Shown in pieces: positions 35,099 through 48,200 of a DNA stretch of 64,000 bases; within the stretch, counting starts at the first letter, position 1, and each line of letters opens with the position of its first letter. The translations under genes were made by a program, and so were the position numbers. The notes beneath the pieces are model-generated. The model worked only from the letters and a program-made list of their open reading frames with translations, had not been told where the DNA came from and did no database searches. The stretch lies in NCBI GenBank assembly GCA_005765155.1, contig VCCP01000003.1:1116001-1180000 (forward strand), written 5' to 3'. Source of the stretch: Zelopaecilomyces penicillatus (Eukaryota > Ascomycota > Sordariomycetes > Hypocreales > Pseudodiploosporaceae).

Positions 35099-36281
35099 AT
35101 GACGTCGTCGACATCATCAGCTCAAAACATCCCGGGACTCTCGACCTCCTCCGATGCACCTAGCTCTGCGAACCCCCCGAAAGGGGAAGTTCGTGACATA
35201 CCTCGCCTACGACCTCCAAGATCTTTACCTCGTGAGATTACCAAAGCCCAGCACATTTCTCACCGTCGATAGATACTGATATCCCATCGCAGCCTGGATT
35301 GGTTCTTACGAGGAAAGATATGGTGCCGCCAGCGAAGAGCAACTGCGTCTTCTGAATCCTCCAGCGCGGTCTGTACCCCCAAAGCACAACGGTACTCCCG
35401 ATGAGCCCCAGCGACGAGTATCTCAGGATGGCTTTGTCGATTGGGAAGACCCAAAGCTTGGTCCCGCCCAGGGCGTTCGGGGCAGAATCCCCCACTTTTT
35501 CATATACGGACGAGCTTCGATGCGTGGGAGGAAATGGGACCACTTGCGGTCTGCTGAGCCCGTCATCGTCCCGGCCGTCAGGGGCATGATGGCGCAACCG
35601 GCCACGACATGGGGTGACTTCGTGCAGTCTTCTGCTTATGGCCGTATGCCCAACGAGAGGTCTGAGATTGTATCGGCCGAGGAGTTCGATAGGCTGCAGC
35701 CCACATTCAATCAGACAGTCGATATTCCCTTGCATCCGACCGATGTGGGAGCCTCTCATCGACGCAAGACGAAAGCACTCTACAAACGAATATGGAGCAA
35801 GGTTATGCGCAGCTCCTTCTCTCCGCTGTTATTTCGACTTGGCGTCATGGTGACCTCGATCCTTGCCTTGGGGATCTCGGCAAGGATATATCAGATTGAA
35901 AGTGCCTGGGGCGAGCGTAGCGCCGAGCGAACCCAATCCATTGTCGCTATCGTGGTCGATTGCGTCGCCGTGCCATTCATAGGATACATGATATGGGATG
36001 AGTACACGGGTAAGCCTCTGGGCCTACGGTCTGGCGTTTCAAAGATGTCTCTTATACTGCTCGACCTATTTTTCATCATTTTCAAGTCGGCAAGCACGGC
36101 CCTGGCTTTTGAGAGCCTCGTCTACCACAACCGTAACGAGGCTGCGGTACGGGCGTTATCCAAGTCCTTGGCAGCGCTCATGTTTATCGGACTGCTCTCA
36201 TGGACTATGAATTTTACGGTTAACATCTTTCGGACTGTGGAGCAGTTGGGCGGTGGGGATGATGAAGGCGAGTGGCCTTAG
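35099..36281 (+). CDS. SRF1-like regulator of phospholipase D, four membrane spans
   Basis: 373 aa from exons 35099-35231 and 35293-36281 (61-bp intron, GTGAGA..CAG, phase 1). The joined 1,122 nt is in frame and the junction gives SLPPWIGSYEERYG. The N-terminal 220 residues are soluble and polar. The C-terminal part has four hydrophobic segments at about 221-244, 260-280, 296-318 and 333-357, with a conserved IWDEYTGKPLGLRS loop after the second. This pattern fits the fungal family named after yeast Srf1, a membrane protein that regulates the phospholipase D Spo14. The family call rests on recalled motifs and topology, so it is moderate. It is divergently arranged with the ECM11-domain gene. 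Confidence 0.68.
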
Positions 36282-37655
36282 ATTTTCGGCCTGGCAAAAG
36301 CTTCAACTTTCGTTTGTTCTCATATATCCAGGGTGTGGGTGGTCTGTAGGAGTTTTAGGAGAAAGCAGTTGGCGTTGGGGATTAGCGACGGAGTTTTGAC
36401 ATGGGTAAGGATATTGTATACTGTCATCTTCAAAGGAATTGGAAGCGAGTGCTGCGGTGCACCAACACTGCATCAAGCAACACCATCATTGCTATTTATA
36501 GCTTTCTTTTCTTACTTTTTCTTTCTTTCTTTTTGGTAACCCCATATCTGTGGGCACAACAAGCGTACCGAGCATGTATCAATGAATGAGATATTTGTGT
36601 AAAAGCCACCGACCTGCATGATCGTACATGAGCATACTGGATACGAGCTGCAGTAGGATATACTTTGGAGGCTGAAAGTGATTCAATATTTTGTAGGAAT
36701 AAAGAGTTATTAAAACACTGGTGAGGTGCAGGAAGGGTTAGGGAAGTTGATTGCTCATGATTGCTAATGTATCACCAAATGCTTCAAACGTAGTGTAGGT
36801 CTCTATACAGGATCTGATTGAACAAATTTTAGCCCTTCACGTTCAATCAGAGGAAAATCTCGACTTGTATGCCCGTTGAAAACGCGACCCCCCTGGCATA
36901 CAAACAATAGGTACCTGCCTACCTACTAGGTTGAGGCTGTCGTCAACGTTTGCCTGCCAGTTGCCAGTTCAACCAACATCGAAATTCAGGTAAAGGCAGA
37001 GAGCAACGCTAAGCCCGTTTGAAGTACCCGGACCAACCGTGGCAGTGACTGACTGACTGCCTAACAACAGGTACTTGCAGTACTTACCAGTATGGGCGGT
37101 GGTCATTGTACCATACAAAGAAGGTAAGCACACGCCAGGGCCGGACCAGCTTGGGGTCTGACTGCCTGATTGATTCTCGCCTTTGCCGCCCATCACCATC
37201 TCGCGACACCTCATTCTCTCGGCTTTCTTTCCGTGGTTCAACACGGCGAGCGGGGACTGCACAAGAAGACGTCTTTTTTCTCCTTTTGTTACTCTGTACC
37301 ACCATAACCGCTCGTGGCGGACGGCCTCTCCTCTCTATTGCGGCGCAACCATCAGCCAAACAGCAGTCGAGGGGCAACACCGATGCTGAGATCCTTCTGA
37401 GCCTCACTCTGCTTCACGCCTCACGACAAAGGCAGCTACCGCCGCCGACAACCCCAGCCCCTACTCCCCGCGTTCAGAACAGCTGCGTCGGCATTTGTTC
37501 GATCACCCAAACCCGCCACTTTTCTGCCAGGTGTCCTGTCGTTGCGCGCCAGAACGACAATTGGAACGCGCCGTCGACTGGGCACACATCGCACACCTCG
37601 CCTTCTCCCCCCCGTCACCATCGCTCGAGAGACGCCGCTTGTGGTCGCTTGTAAA
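36282..37655. other. Intergenic region and cullin promoter/leader
   Basis: 1.37 kb. The first part is AT-richer 3' flank of the SRF1-like gene. From about 37100 the sequence is CT-rich with many pyrimidine runs, as in fungal promoters and 5' leaders. A long frame at 37106-37654 ends one base before the cullin ATG but resembles no protein. Confidence 0.5.
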
Positions 37656-40228
37656 ATGGCCTCGAAGATGGCTCCAACAAGCCAGATGCCTCCCGTTCCA
37701 AACCGGGAGGACATTACTGCAACGTGAGCTTGGGCGAAACATACCACTGCTGTGGCAGCTGCTGACGGATTGTGCAGATGGCGGTATTTGGAAGAAGGTA
37801 TCACGCGAATCATGAATGATCTCGAACAAGGCATCGATATGCAAATGTATATGGGAGTCTACACGTACGTCACACCTAGAACTGCTCAGCACCCCTCGTC
37901 ACCCAAGCTGACGCTCTACACAGCGCTGTTCACAATTTCTGTACCTCACAAAAGGCAGTCGGGCTGAGTGGGCCTGCAATGCACTCTAACCATCGAGGAG
38001 GTATGTCACCAACGACAAAAACCCGTTCCGGCTTGGCTGTAGCCACTGGTTGCTGATCCTCTCATCGCAGCTCATCTTCTTGGGGAGGAACTCTACAACC
38101 ACCTGATCGGCTATCTTGGACGCCACCTAGATGGTCTAGTCCAGCAATCCAAATCCCACACCGACGAGGCCTTGCTGTCCTACTACATCAAAGAATGGGG
38201 TCGATATACCATTGCAGCGAAATACATCCATCATCTTTTCAGATACCTCAATCGCCATTGGGTTAAGAGAGAAATCGACGAAGGCAAGAAGAATATTTAT
38301 GATGTGTATACGCTTCACCTAGTGCAATGGCGCAAGGTTTTGTTCGAACAGGTCTCCGGAAAGGTTATGGATGCTGTGCTGAAGCTGGTCGAGAAGCAGA
38401 GAAGCGGCGAAACGATTGAACACAGTCAGATCAAACAAGTCGTGGACTCTTTCGTCTCGCTCGGCCTGGACGAAGCCGACCCTTCGAAATCCACCTTGGA
38501 CGTCTATCGTTTCCATTTCGAACGCCCCTTCCTCACAGCTACCAAGGAGTTTTACCAGGCTGAATCCAAGCAGTTTGTCGCTGAGAATAGCGTCGTAGAG
38601 TACATGAAGAAGGCAGAGGCACGACTGGCAGAGGAGGAAGACAGAGTAAGCATGTATCTGCATCAGGATATCGCCATCCCTTTGAAGAAGTGCTGCAACC
38701 AGGCCCTGATTGCGGATCATTCGACGCTCTTGCGGGAAGAGTTCCAGGTCCTCTTGGATAACGACAGGGAAGACGACATGGCCAGGATGTATAATCTGCT
38801 TTCTCGGATTCCTGATGGACTTGAACCGCTTAGAAACAAATTCGAGACTCATGTTAGAAAGGCTGGTTTGGCCGCGGTACAGAAGGTCCAGTCCTCCGAG
38901 GGCGACAAACTGGAACCTAAGGTATATGTGGATGCTCTTCTTGAAATCCACACACAGTATCAAGGACTTGTTAAGCGAGCCTTCAACGATGAACCTGAGT
39001 TCACCCGTTCACTGGATAACGCGTGTCGAGAATTTGTCAATCGCAATGAAGTATGCAAATCGGGCACCAACAAGTCACCCGAACTCTTGGCCAAATACAC
39101 CGACGTGCTTCTAAGGAAGAGCAGCACAAGTATTGAAGAGGCTGAATTGGAGCGAACACTTACCCAGATAATGACGGTTTTCAAGTATATTGAAGACAAG
39201 GATGTGTTCCAAAAGTTTTATTCCCGCATGCTGGCAAGGCGACTGGTGCACAGCAACTCGTCATCAGATGATGCTGAGACTAGCATGATTAGCAAGCTAA
39301 AGGAAGCTTGCGGCTTTGAATATACCAACAAGCTGCAGCGCATGTTCCAGGACATGCAAATCTCCAAAGACTTGAACAAGGAGTTCCGGGAACACTTGGA
39401 TGGAATCGAAGATGTCAAGGCTGTCGACTCAGCATTCTCCATATTGGGTACTGGATTCTGGCCACTGACGCCACCGAGCACGCATTTTGTCCCCCCTTCA
39501 GAAATTGCCGCTGAGATTGAGCGATTTGTCCGATTCTACAAACACAAGCACGATGGCCGGAAACTGACATGGCTGTGGCATCTGTGCAAAGGTGAAATCA
39601 AAACCGGCTACTGCAAGAGTAGCAAGACACCATACACTTTCCAAGTCTCCATCTATCAGATGGCCATACTCCTCTTGTTCAATGAAAAGGACACATACAC
39701 TTATGAGGATATGCTGACGGCAACTCAGTTGAGCACTGAGGTGTTGGATCAAGCCTTGGCTGTCATTCTGAAAGCCAAGGTGCTTCTCATGGATGGTACT
39801 GCTGGCGAGAAGCCGGCGGCAGGCAAGTCATTCCGCCTGAATTATGACTTCAAGAGCAAAAAGATCCGTGTAAACTTGAATCTGGGTGGTGTCAAGGAGG
39901 CCAAGCAAGAGGAGGTTGAGACGAACAAGACTATTGAGGAAGATCGCAAGCTGGTTTTGCAGGTAAGTCCATACTATCATCGCCTTTTACGCAGACGACG
40001 TCTCCTGTATTTGGGGACCTTGCAGCTAACACGTTGTAGTCGGCGATTGTCCGAATCATGAAGGCGAGGAAGAAGATGAAGCACACCCAGCTTGTCAGTG
40101 AGACAATCAACCAGATTCGCTCTCGATTCGTCCCCAAAGTTGGCGACATCAAGAAGTGCATAGAGATCTTATTAGATAAGGAGTACCTGGAACGTCTCGA
40201 GGATGATGAGTTAGGGTACTTGGCGTAA
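37656..40228 (+). CDS. CUL1: Cullin-1 (SCF ubiquitin ligase scaffold)
   Basis: 770 aa from five exons: 37656-37723, 37778-37864, 37924-38000, 38071-39962 and 40040-40228. Every border is GT..AG and the total of 2,313 nt is in frame. Two small exons at the front (87 and 77 bp) are typical of fungal cullins. The long helical N-terminal repeats (LYNHLIGYLGRHL) bind Skp1/F-box adaptors, the cullin-homology domain (KLKEACGFEYTNKLQRMFQD) and winged helix bind Rbx1, and the C-terminus IVRIMKARKKMKH carries the neddylation lysine, Lys716 by my count. The ending GDIKKCIEILLDKEYLER and LGYLA is the cullin-1 form. Length fits (human CUL1 is 776). It works as the backbone of SCF E3 ligases in cell cycle and signalling. 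Confidence 0.95.
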
Positions 40229-40692
40229 ACTGCATGTGAAACCGCAGTAATACGAAGGCGTTTCCATGTGTATCGGCTCCCTTTTCTACTGCTTACGTGA
40301 CTTATCTGTCTCAACTTACACAGCCTCACATCGTCTTTAGAGTCGGAATATTACGGAAAATAGGGGTTGTGGTAGGCCCAGGCGCGCACCAATGGTCTTT
40401 TTGTCTTGACAATGGAGGGTCAGGTGGACATTGTGAGAAGGGTCAAATCACTAGAGTTAAGCTTTTGCAAATTGTCTGGAGTGGAGGCAGGAGTCTCAAC
40501 TCGGGCGGTTACTTGATAGGTGGGAGCAACTCATTCCCACATTGATTTGCTGTGTCTCTTCATGTGCTCTTTATTGTCTGATCACAAAGTTTTGCTACTT
40601 TGCAAAATTGCTGCAACCTGGGACTAACAGCATATAAAAGGGCCCCCTTTTCTACGACATAGCATGGTCATTTACTTTCCAATCCCCAAACT
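40229..40692. other. Intergenic region between convergent genes
   Basis: 464 bp of 3' flanks of the cullin gene and the secreted-protein gene. A TATAAAAG sequence near 40632 has no gene downstream on its strand. Nothing else seen. Confidence 0.5.
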
Positions 40693-41433
40693 TCAACCTG
40701 CAGCATTGTTTTCAGGGAACAAGCGTCCTGAAGCGCCCGACCAGTCCTGCTCCTCCATTTGGCGTCTTCTGGTGCATATAGGCATACCCGTGTGCGCTCG
40801 CCCATACTCCTTCATGGTCTTATACATCTGTATCCAAGCCGGCCGAAGCAGTCCGCAACCCCCGTCGAAGTAGTAATCGGATGCATGCCTGTACTCCTGG
40901 CGGGAGCAGGTCCTCGTAGTGAGTCTGCCGTAATTGCATGCGTAGGCAATGACGTTGCCAGATTTGGACACGGCAATGACTTTACGCTTGGGAGCGAGTG
41001 AGTAGCGATCGCAGTAGTCATACAGAGAGTCGCGGGCCTGGTACCAGCTCTGCTCGTCCAGGGGCGGTGCCTTGCTACTGCATTTCCCCTCGGTGAGATC
41101 AAAGGGGAGATGGCTCTGTAGATTTTCGTTGCAGGTGTTGTTGACCCGGAGCGGCGGGTCTTTGGGCGAGAACCTGTCGATTGGCTCCGGCTCGGTCTCG
41201 ATGCCCTGGGGTCTTTTATACGGTTTGTTCTCCTTTTTTGACGTGACGGCTGTGACGTTGAACGCGGGTACCACTAGCTGGCGCTTGACGATGGGTGCGG
41301 ATGCTGTGTCGTCGGCGTTGGAGAATGTGACCGTGTAAAGGCCGTCTTCGAGATCTCGAGGGACGACCCAAGAGGAATTGGCTACTGCGGCAAGACTAGC
41401 AGCTATAGTGAGGACGGAGGCTGGAAACTTCAT
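40693..41433 (-). CDS. Small secreted cysteine-containing protein, function unknown
   Basis: 246 aa, no intron. It begins with a clear signal peptide (MKFPASVLTIAASLAAVANS, residues 1-20). A Lys-Arg pair at 50-51 could be a Kex2 processing site, releasing a mature part starting QLVVPAFNV. The rest is polar with seven cysteines (NNTC, GKC, YDYC, YAC, RTC, GGC, PIC) clustered in the C-terminal half, enough for three disulphides. The conserved-looking core is CDRYSLAPKRK..SGNVIAYACNYG. I do not recognise a catalytic family. Such proteins are common among fungal secreted hypotheticals; a role outside the cell, including as an effector, is possible but unproven. It lies 0.8 kb from the 3' end of the NRPS gene, on the same strand. 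Confidence 0.75.
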   Translation of the reverse strand: MKFPASVLTIAASLAAVANSSWVVPRDLEDGLYTVTFSNADDTASAPIVKRQLVVPAFNVTAVTSKKENKPYKRPQGIETEPEPIDRFSPKDPPLRVNNTCNENLQSHLPFDLTEGKCSSKAPPLDEQSWYQARDSLYDYCDRYSLAPKRKVIAVSKSGNVIAYACNYGRLTTRTCSRQEYRHASDYYFDGGCGLLRPAWIQMYKTMKEYGRAHTGMPICTRRRQMEEQDWSGASGRLFPENNAAG

Positions 41434-42206
41434 AGTTTCTTTTTAGTTGGCTATGGAAGCACTTGGGAAGACACGAAGGACAGGATGTCGATAGATTGTT
41501 TTCGTGTTAGGAGAACCACACAGAGAATTTATTTCTCTTTCTCCTAAAGACAGAAAGCTACGCATGCTTTCTCGGTGGGGTGGCCTGATAAATTCCTCAG
41601 TTATGTTGAAAACTTTTCATATTGGTGGCTTCTTATTAGACTTTTCTCTGCGAGAAGTGGTACTCTGCTTACCCCTGACAGAGTTGCAGCCGACATCAGC
41701 CACGGTTTTTTGTATGCCCAACACCTCCCCCTTTTGGCTTTTTTGTTTTGTTACATGGCATTTTGTTGAATTATCTTCTGCGAGTAAACATCACATAATG
41801 TATGTCTTTTATCCACTCACGATTCGCCCCTGAATGCTGGGTAACCCTTGTTGAATCAACTCGTGATGCCGTGAAAGATCATGTCTTCTATACATAAAAA
41901 TTTGATTAAACCGGTAACTTTCATACATTTTGTTATTCTCAAGTACTTTATCATGGCAATGGTACTGGAACTGTGATTTTGGCAGCAGTGGTGGTAATCA
42001 GGGGTAGCCGCAGCGAATAAATATGGTGGAGAAAGAGTGCCATTTCTTGCGAACAGAAAAGTTTCTTGAGAATATCTAAAAACAGAAATAAAGTATCTAA
42101 ATGCGATATCAATGAAAATCGTGGCAAATTAGCCAAATGTTAACTCCTATATACAATGTGGTTTACCCAATATCTCACCCTCGCATCCACAATATCCGCC
42201 AGCCCC
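41434..42206. other. Intergenic region downstream of the NRPS
   Basis: 773 bp: promoter of the secreted-protein gene and 3' flank of the NRPS gene, AT-rich near 41880-42130. No gene recognised. Confidence 0.5.
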
Positions 42207-45200
42207 TTAATGACTAGAGCCATTCGTTTCTACAAATGTTACAGACTCTAAAGCAGCCGTGCTTTCGGCCATTTGTCGGAGCTGCTGAGCAACATGATTG
42301 ATCTGATGCGCAAGTGATTCTAATTCCCGCTCCGCAAGAACGTTATGGTCATACAAAAAGACCAGGTTCACAGTATCATCTGAGATGATGACATGAAGTA
42401 CTAGTGGATAATTGTAGAATCCATCTATAGCCTCCTCACTGCTGAACTTGCTAGGGGATGGACTAAGCAGGTTGCTGGAAAAGCCTCCTGCAATGAACTT
42501 CAACGGCTGAATGATAAGTAAGCTTGAGCAATCACATGCAGCCTCTGCATCAGGGCCAAGTTTGGCGATGTTGGCTGGCCCAAATTGTTCGTATGCGACC
42601 ATCTCTGCCATTCGATTCTGCATTTCTTGGAGGAACGACGAGATAGATTTCTGTGGGTCCATGCAAACTCGATTAGGGACCCTACACGTTGTAGGGCCGA
42701 GAATCTTATCCAAATCCTGAACCGAGGACTGCCGACCAGAGAGGGTTTCGGAAAAACATATATCGTTGGTATGGTTGAAGCGGGCAAGTGTCATCGCCCA
42801 TGCGGCACGCATGATAGTTGCTTTTGTGATAGACCCCCCAGTTGAGTATGGAAAGGCAACATCCAAGCTCCACATGCGTGTCACATTTTCACGTCGATGG
42901 CCAACTGATGCTGCGGGATAATGTTGAGGGAAAATGGCACGCTTCGTTCCGCAGAGCTCCCTTCTCCAGTAACTCGCTGATCTCTCCACGTCTTGATTGA
43001 GAGTATAACCAATGAATCTGCTGTATGGTGCGGGTAGAGCTGGATCATCGCCGTTATATATGCGAGAAAGCATGTCGTACATGATAGCCACGCTATAGCC
43101 GTCAAAAATAGCATGATTGACAATCCAAGCAAAGTAATAACAACCATCTTCTTGTATCAGCGCATAGCGGGAAAGTCGAGCTCCATATGCCAAGTCGAAG
43201 TCCCTTGATGACAGCATAAAATCGCGAACACTTTTGCCCTTCCCTGTGTCCCAACATACATCATCTTTAATAACAACTTGATAATGGCGCCCGCTGTAGA
43301 TTATGATTCTAGTCCGTAAGATATTGCAGATTTCCAATACCTTTTCCCAGGCCTTTTTGAAACGTTCAGGTTCAATATCTTTAGGCAGCTGATATAATCG
43401 CTTGGATATGAACGATCCGGGCTGTGTCACAGCATTCGAAGTTACATAGCCTTGTTGAATGGTGCTGCAAGGATACAAGTCCTCAATTACTGTGTTTGCA
43501 AGCAGATTGCACTGCTTATATACCTCGGGAAAAATCTTGGCGATCTCATCTGTGGGCAACAGGGCAAACGGCTTCCCGCTGAATGAATATTTCTCCTCGC
43601 CAGCCTCGGCCTCAACTGCCATAGCAAACAGCCGCGGATCTCTGAATATAACAGCAACAGTCAGATTAACATTGTGCTGGCTTGCCAGAGTCACGAGCTG
43701 GATGGCAGCGATTGAATCTCCACCAATACGCAAGAAGCTATCGTTTCTTCCGATGATTTCAGAGTCAATATTGAGTACCATTGCCCAAATATCCCGTAAT
43801 TTTAGTTCCATAGGTGTTTGGGGAGGCTGCTTCTTACTTTCCATGAGGGAATAGGCTGCCAACATGCCATGGTCCAAGGCGGTAGTCATAGCCCTAAGCC
43901 GATTTCTATCCAACTTGGTTGACGTAATTAAAGGCAGGCGGCTGCATGGAATAAATATTGTCGGAATCATATAGCGAGGCAGGAGAATATCGAGTTCGCT
44001 ACCTAGAGCGACAATTCGATCCCGGAACTGCTCCGTCATTGGTAGGAAGGCGCTCTCATTGCTGGGTAAGCTCGTCAACTCATCCGAGAAGCACAGATAA
44101 GCGACCAAACTGGAGCCTCCAGAGACAGTGAGAACATCTACAGCAACATGATGGACATTTTCAAGATTATTTCGGATGTGGTGCTCGACTTCGCCCAACT
44201 CAACTCGAAGCCCGCGTATCTTGATTTGAGTGTCCTTGCGGCCACAGAACTGAATCTTGCCGTCTGAAGTGTAACACCCAAGATCACCAGACTTATACAA
44301 ACGACCCCAGCCCGGAGATTCTCGCCGCGGGATCCACTTTGGAAGGGAAGTGACAGTTGATTTTGCTGTTTTCTCAGGATCTGCAAGGTACTCACGCAGT
44401 ATCGTTGGCCCCTGAATCATAATCTCGCCCACTGTCCCAATTGGTGCGAGACTGGAAGGGTCATCAAGACTGACGATCCAGCACGAGCTGCCGACAGGCT
44501 CGCCGATCACAAGAGGCGACTCATTTGTTGATTTCCATTCATGTAGTGTGCTGAATACACATGTTTCTGCGGGCCCCCAGCCATTTATGAGACGGACCTT
44601 TCCATGCCATGTTTCTAAGGTAGTTCGGCTCACTGCCTCACCAGCGAGAAGCAAAAGCTCCAAGCCAGGAATATCACTAGGTACCAATGTCTGTACAAAG
44701 GAAGGGGTAAGAAATGCCCAGGTGCAGTTGTTCTCATTAATAAAGTCTTTCAGTCCGTTCAGCCTGGTATGCTCAGACGGTACACATACACAGGCACCGG
44801 AAACCAATGGGGCAATAATCTCGCCAATAGAAAGGTCAAATACGTAGGATGCAAACTGTAGCATCCGGGTGCTAGGATTGAGACCGAGTCTTTTCCCAAT
44901 GGCAATCTGGCTCGTGCATACCGCCCCATGCTCCATTACAAGGCCCTTGGGTGTGCCAGTGCTGCCAGAAGTGAAGAGAACGTAGGCAGTATTCTGCGGT
45001 GATATCTGGCGATCCAGTGCACGCACTCTAACCTTTGGGTTTTGTACAAGCTCTGAATCTAGTATGGACGAGACCTCAATAACCCAATCGACAAGTGCTG
45101 CACAGATTGATGCATTGGATGGTGATGTCAAAGCGAGTTTGGCACCTGTCTGAGAAACAACCTGCTGAAGACGCTGCGTTGGGTGTGAGGGATCTAAAGG

Positions 45201-48200
45201 TACCCAGGCGGCTCCAGCCTTGTTGATAGCCAGGATAGACACGAAAAACCAGACTGACTTCTCAAAGCAAACGTGCACATAATCCTCAACTGATACACCA
45301 ATATGTACGAGATGTGCTGCGAGTCTCTCTGCCTTAGCATTGAGCTGCTCGTACGTCAGCTCCCCATCCCAGGCACAGATAGCCGGCGCTTTTGGCCGTA
45401 AATGAGCTTGTTGTTCGATGAGTTTATGAATACAGGAATCCACAATCTCGGGATCTTCAGAGTTCCACCTTCGTGATTGTTCCAGGTCCCATGGCGACGT
45501 CACTGAGATGGAGCCGATAGGATCATCTCTGCCTTGAAAGAGTTGATTTGCAACATGATCGAATTGATGGGAGAGACCATCGATTATAGTATCGGAAATA
45601 GTAGCTGAGTCATAGACCAGAACCAGATCAATCGTGTTACCAAACACATGGCCCTGTATAACAAGCGGAATAGTAAAGTAGCCTTGTAGCATTTCGGTAC
45701 CCGATACATCCTCTGCAATGGTTGAATCGGCATGGGTTACTTCAGACGAGTCTTGAGGTATGCTATCGATTGAATCCAGGTGTGCTCGTGGTTGTATCAC
45801 CAGCAAGCTTGAAAAGTCGCAGGCTTCCTTGGCATCAGGACTCAGTTTGATAATATCAGGTAGTCCAAATTGCTCATATTGAACCATTTCAGAAGCCTGA
45901 GATTGAATGCTATATAAGAAATCTGGCACAGTCTGATTGGCATCAATCCGAACGCGAACAGGGATAGTTGCCACCGCAGGTCCAGGCATATCCATCAGGC
46001 CAGGGACTGGAGCTTGGCGACCCGAAACCGTAGTGGCGAAGCATACATCATCCGAATCGCAATAGCGCGCAAGTAGCAAGGCCCAGGTTGCCCGAAGAAT
46101 GGTGGCTGTGGTTATCATACTGTTTGTTGTGGTTGGGAAGGAAATCGCCCTTTTCACCATTTTGGTAACTCCAGCAGGTGACATGCCAGGCAAAGGTGGG
46201 AAAGAAGCACGCTTGGCATCCCGAAGTTGAGATCTCCAGTAGCTTTTTGCAGCTTCAATGTCTAGAGACATGGTGTAATGAATAAATGAAGAATAATTGA
46301 ACAACTTGGGGGGCTCAAGCTCAAAGTAGATTCTGTGGAGCACATTCATTATGATTCGGGTGGTCCATCCATCGTAAATAGCATGATGAATGGTCCATAA
46401 AAAGTGAGCACCCTGTATTTCGTCCTCAATGAGACTGTACCGACTAAGTTCAGAGCCATAGCTCATCTCTAATCCTTGGGAAGAGTGGATATAGGTATGT
46501 AGATCTGCAGGACTCTCACTCCAGCTAGGAGGACCATTAAGGAGTAACTGGACGCAGGTCCCGTCAATCATTACAATCCTGGTTCGCAAATTAGCACAAA
46601 GAAAAAAGGTGCGTTCCCAAGCAGCCTTGAATCTACCAATATCTATCGTCTTGGTGAGGCGATAGACGTATTTGGCGATATGTGAGCCGGGCTGCATTGC
46701 AGACAGGGCCATGAGACCCTCCTGGAACCCTGTGCAAGGGTAAGCGTCTTCGATGGAATAGGCGGCAGGTAGCGAAAGTTGAGTCCTCATATCTTGGCCC
46801 AGGATCAAATCGCGCAAAGGCTCCTTCAGAAGGCTGAAGGAAGCCAAGGTGGAATGCAACTTCTTGGGCTCGGAGCGATGAGCACGTTTAGCCACAGCTA
46901 AAAGTCGGGGATCATCAAATATATCCTTGACTGTCAATGAAATGCCAGACTCTCTTGCAATATTAACCAGGCGAATGCCAGTGATTGAATCGCCCCCCAA
47001 ACTCAAGAAGCTGTCATCCTTTCCAATAGAGTCAACCGGAATGGATAAAATATCCGACCAGATCTTTTGAAGCTGGACTTCCATCAGGGTTTCAGGGGCA
47101 CGTTTTTTGCCACTGTTGAGTGAATAGCTAGACAGAGTTGGCTGCGAGAGAGTTGAAACCAAGCGTTTCAGCTCATTTCTGTCGAGCTTGGTAGATGTAA
47201 CGGTCGGCATGTAGCGGCAGGGAATAAAGAACACGGGAATCATGTACTTGGGCAGTGCGACATTCAGTTCACCGACAGCAGTGGTAAGTCTCTCTTGGAT
47301 ACTCTCGTCCATCGGCAAAAACAAGCTTGCGGCAATTTGGAGACTGTTATTGACGGTGACCTTCGTTGCATCAGAGAAAGAAAAATAGGCAATGAGATTC
47401 GAGCCATTTTCCCCCTTGAAGACATCAACAGCAATTTGACGAATACCTTTCAGTGATAGCTGAATATGATGCTCAACCTCGCCGAGTTCGACGCGGAGAC
47501 CGCGGATTTTAACCTGGGTATCCTTGCGGCCAGCGAACTCAATAGTGCCATCAGGGTTATATGAGCAAAGATCACCGGACCTGTAGAAGCGGCCCCAATG
47601 CTGGCTCTGGTAAAGAGGAGCCCATTCGGGTGAAGCAGTGACCACAGAAGCCGTCCGTACAGGGTCGGCCAAGTACTCACGAAGCAAAGTAGGTCCTTGT
47701 ACAACAACCTCACCAATAGTACCGGTGGGAGCAAGACGGCCAGGATTATCCGGATCAACAATCCAGCAGTAGCCCCCTACGGGGTGTCCCACTGTCAGAG
47801 GCGACTCAGAGACAGACTGCCACTCATGTAGTGTACTGAAACAACAAGTCTCTGCGGGCCCCCAGCCGTTGATAAGACGAAGTTTGCCGAACCAGATATC
47901 AAGAAGGTCACGACCAACAGCCTCGCCAGCAAGAAGTAAGAGCTCAAGTGACGAGACTTCTTCAGGTTTGAGAGTTCGGACGAATGATGGAGTAAGATAC
48001 GCCCAATTAATATGCATATCTCTGATGAACTTTCCCAAATTATTCAAACGGACCTCCTCAGATGGCATGTAGATTGAAGCACCAGTGACCATTGGGCCAA
48101 TGATCTCACCTATGGACAAATCGAAAACGAAGGCAGCGAACTGGAGCATTCGAACTTCAGGTGTTAGTCCAAGACGCTTGGCAATGCCAATCGCACTGGT

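Noticed and set aside
37106..37654. 182-codon frame ending one base before the cullin ATG
   Set aside because: Low-complexity, no recognisable protein pattern, and it lies in CT-rich promoter/leader sequence; probably chance or at most an upstream ORF.
40664..40873. 69-codon plus-strand frame after a TATAAAAG sequence
   Set aside because: It lies antisense over the end of the secreted-protein gene and has no coding character of its own.
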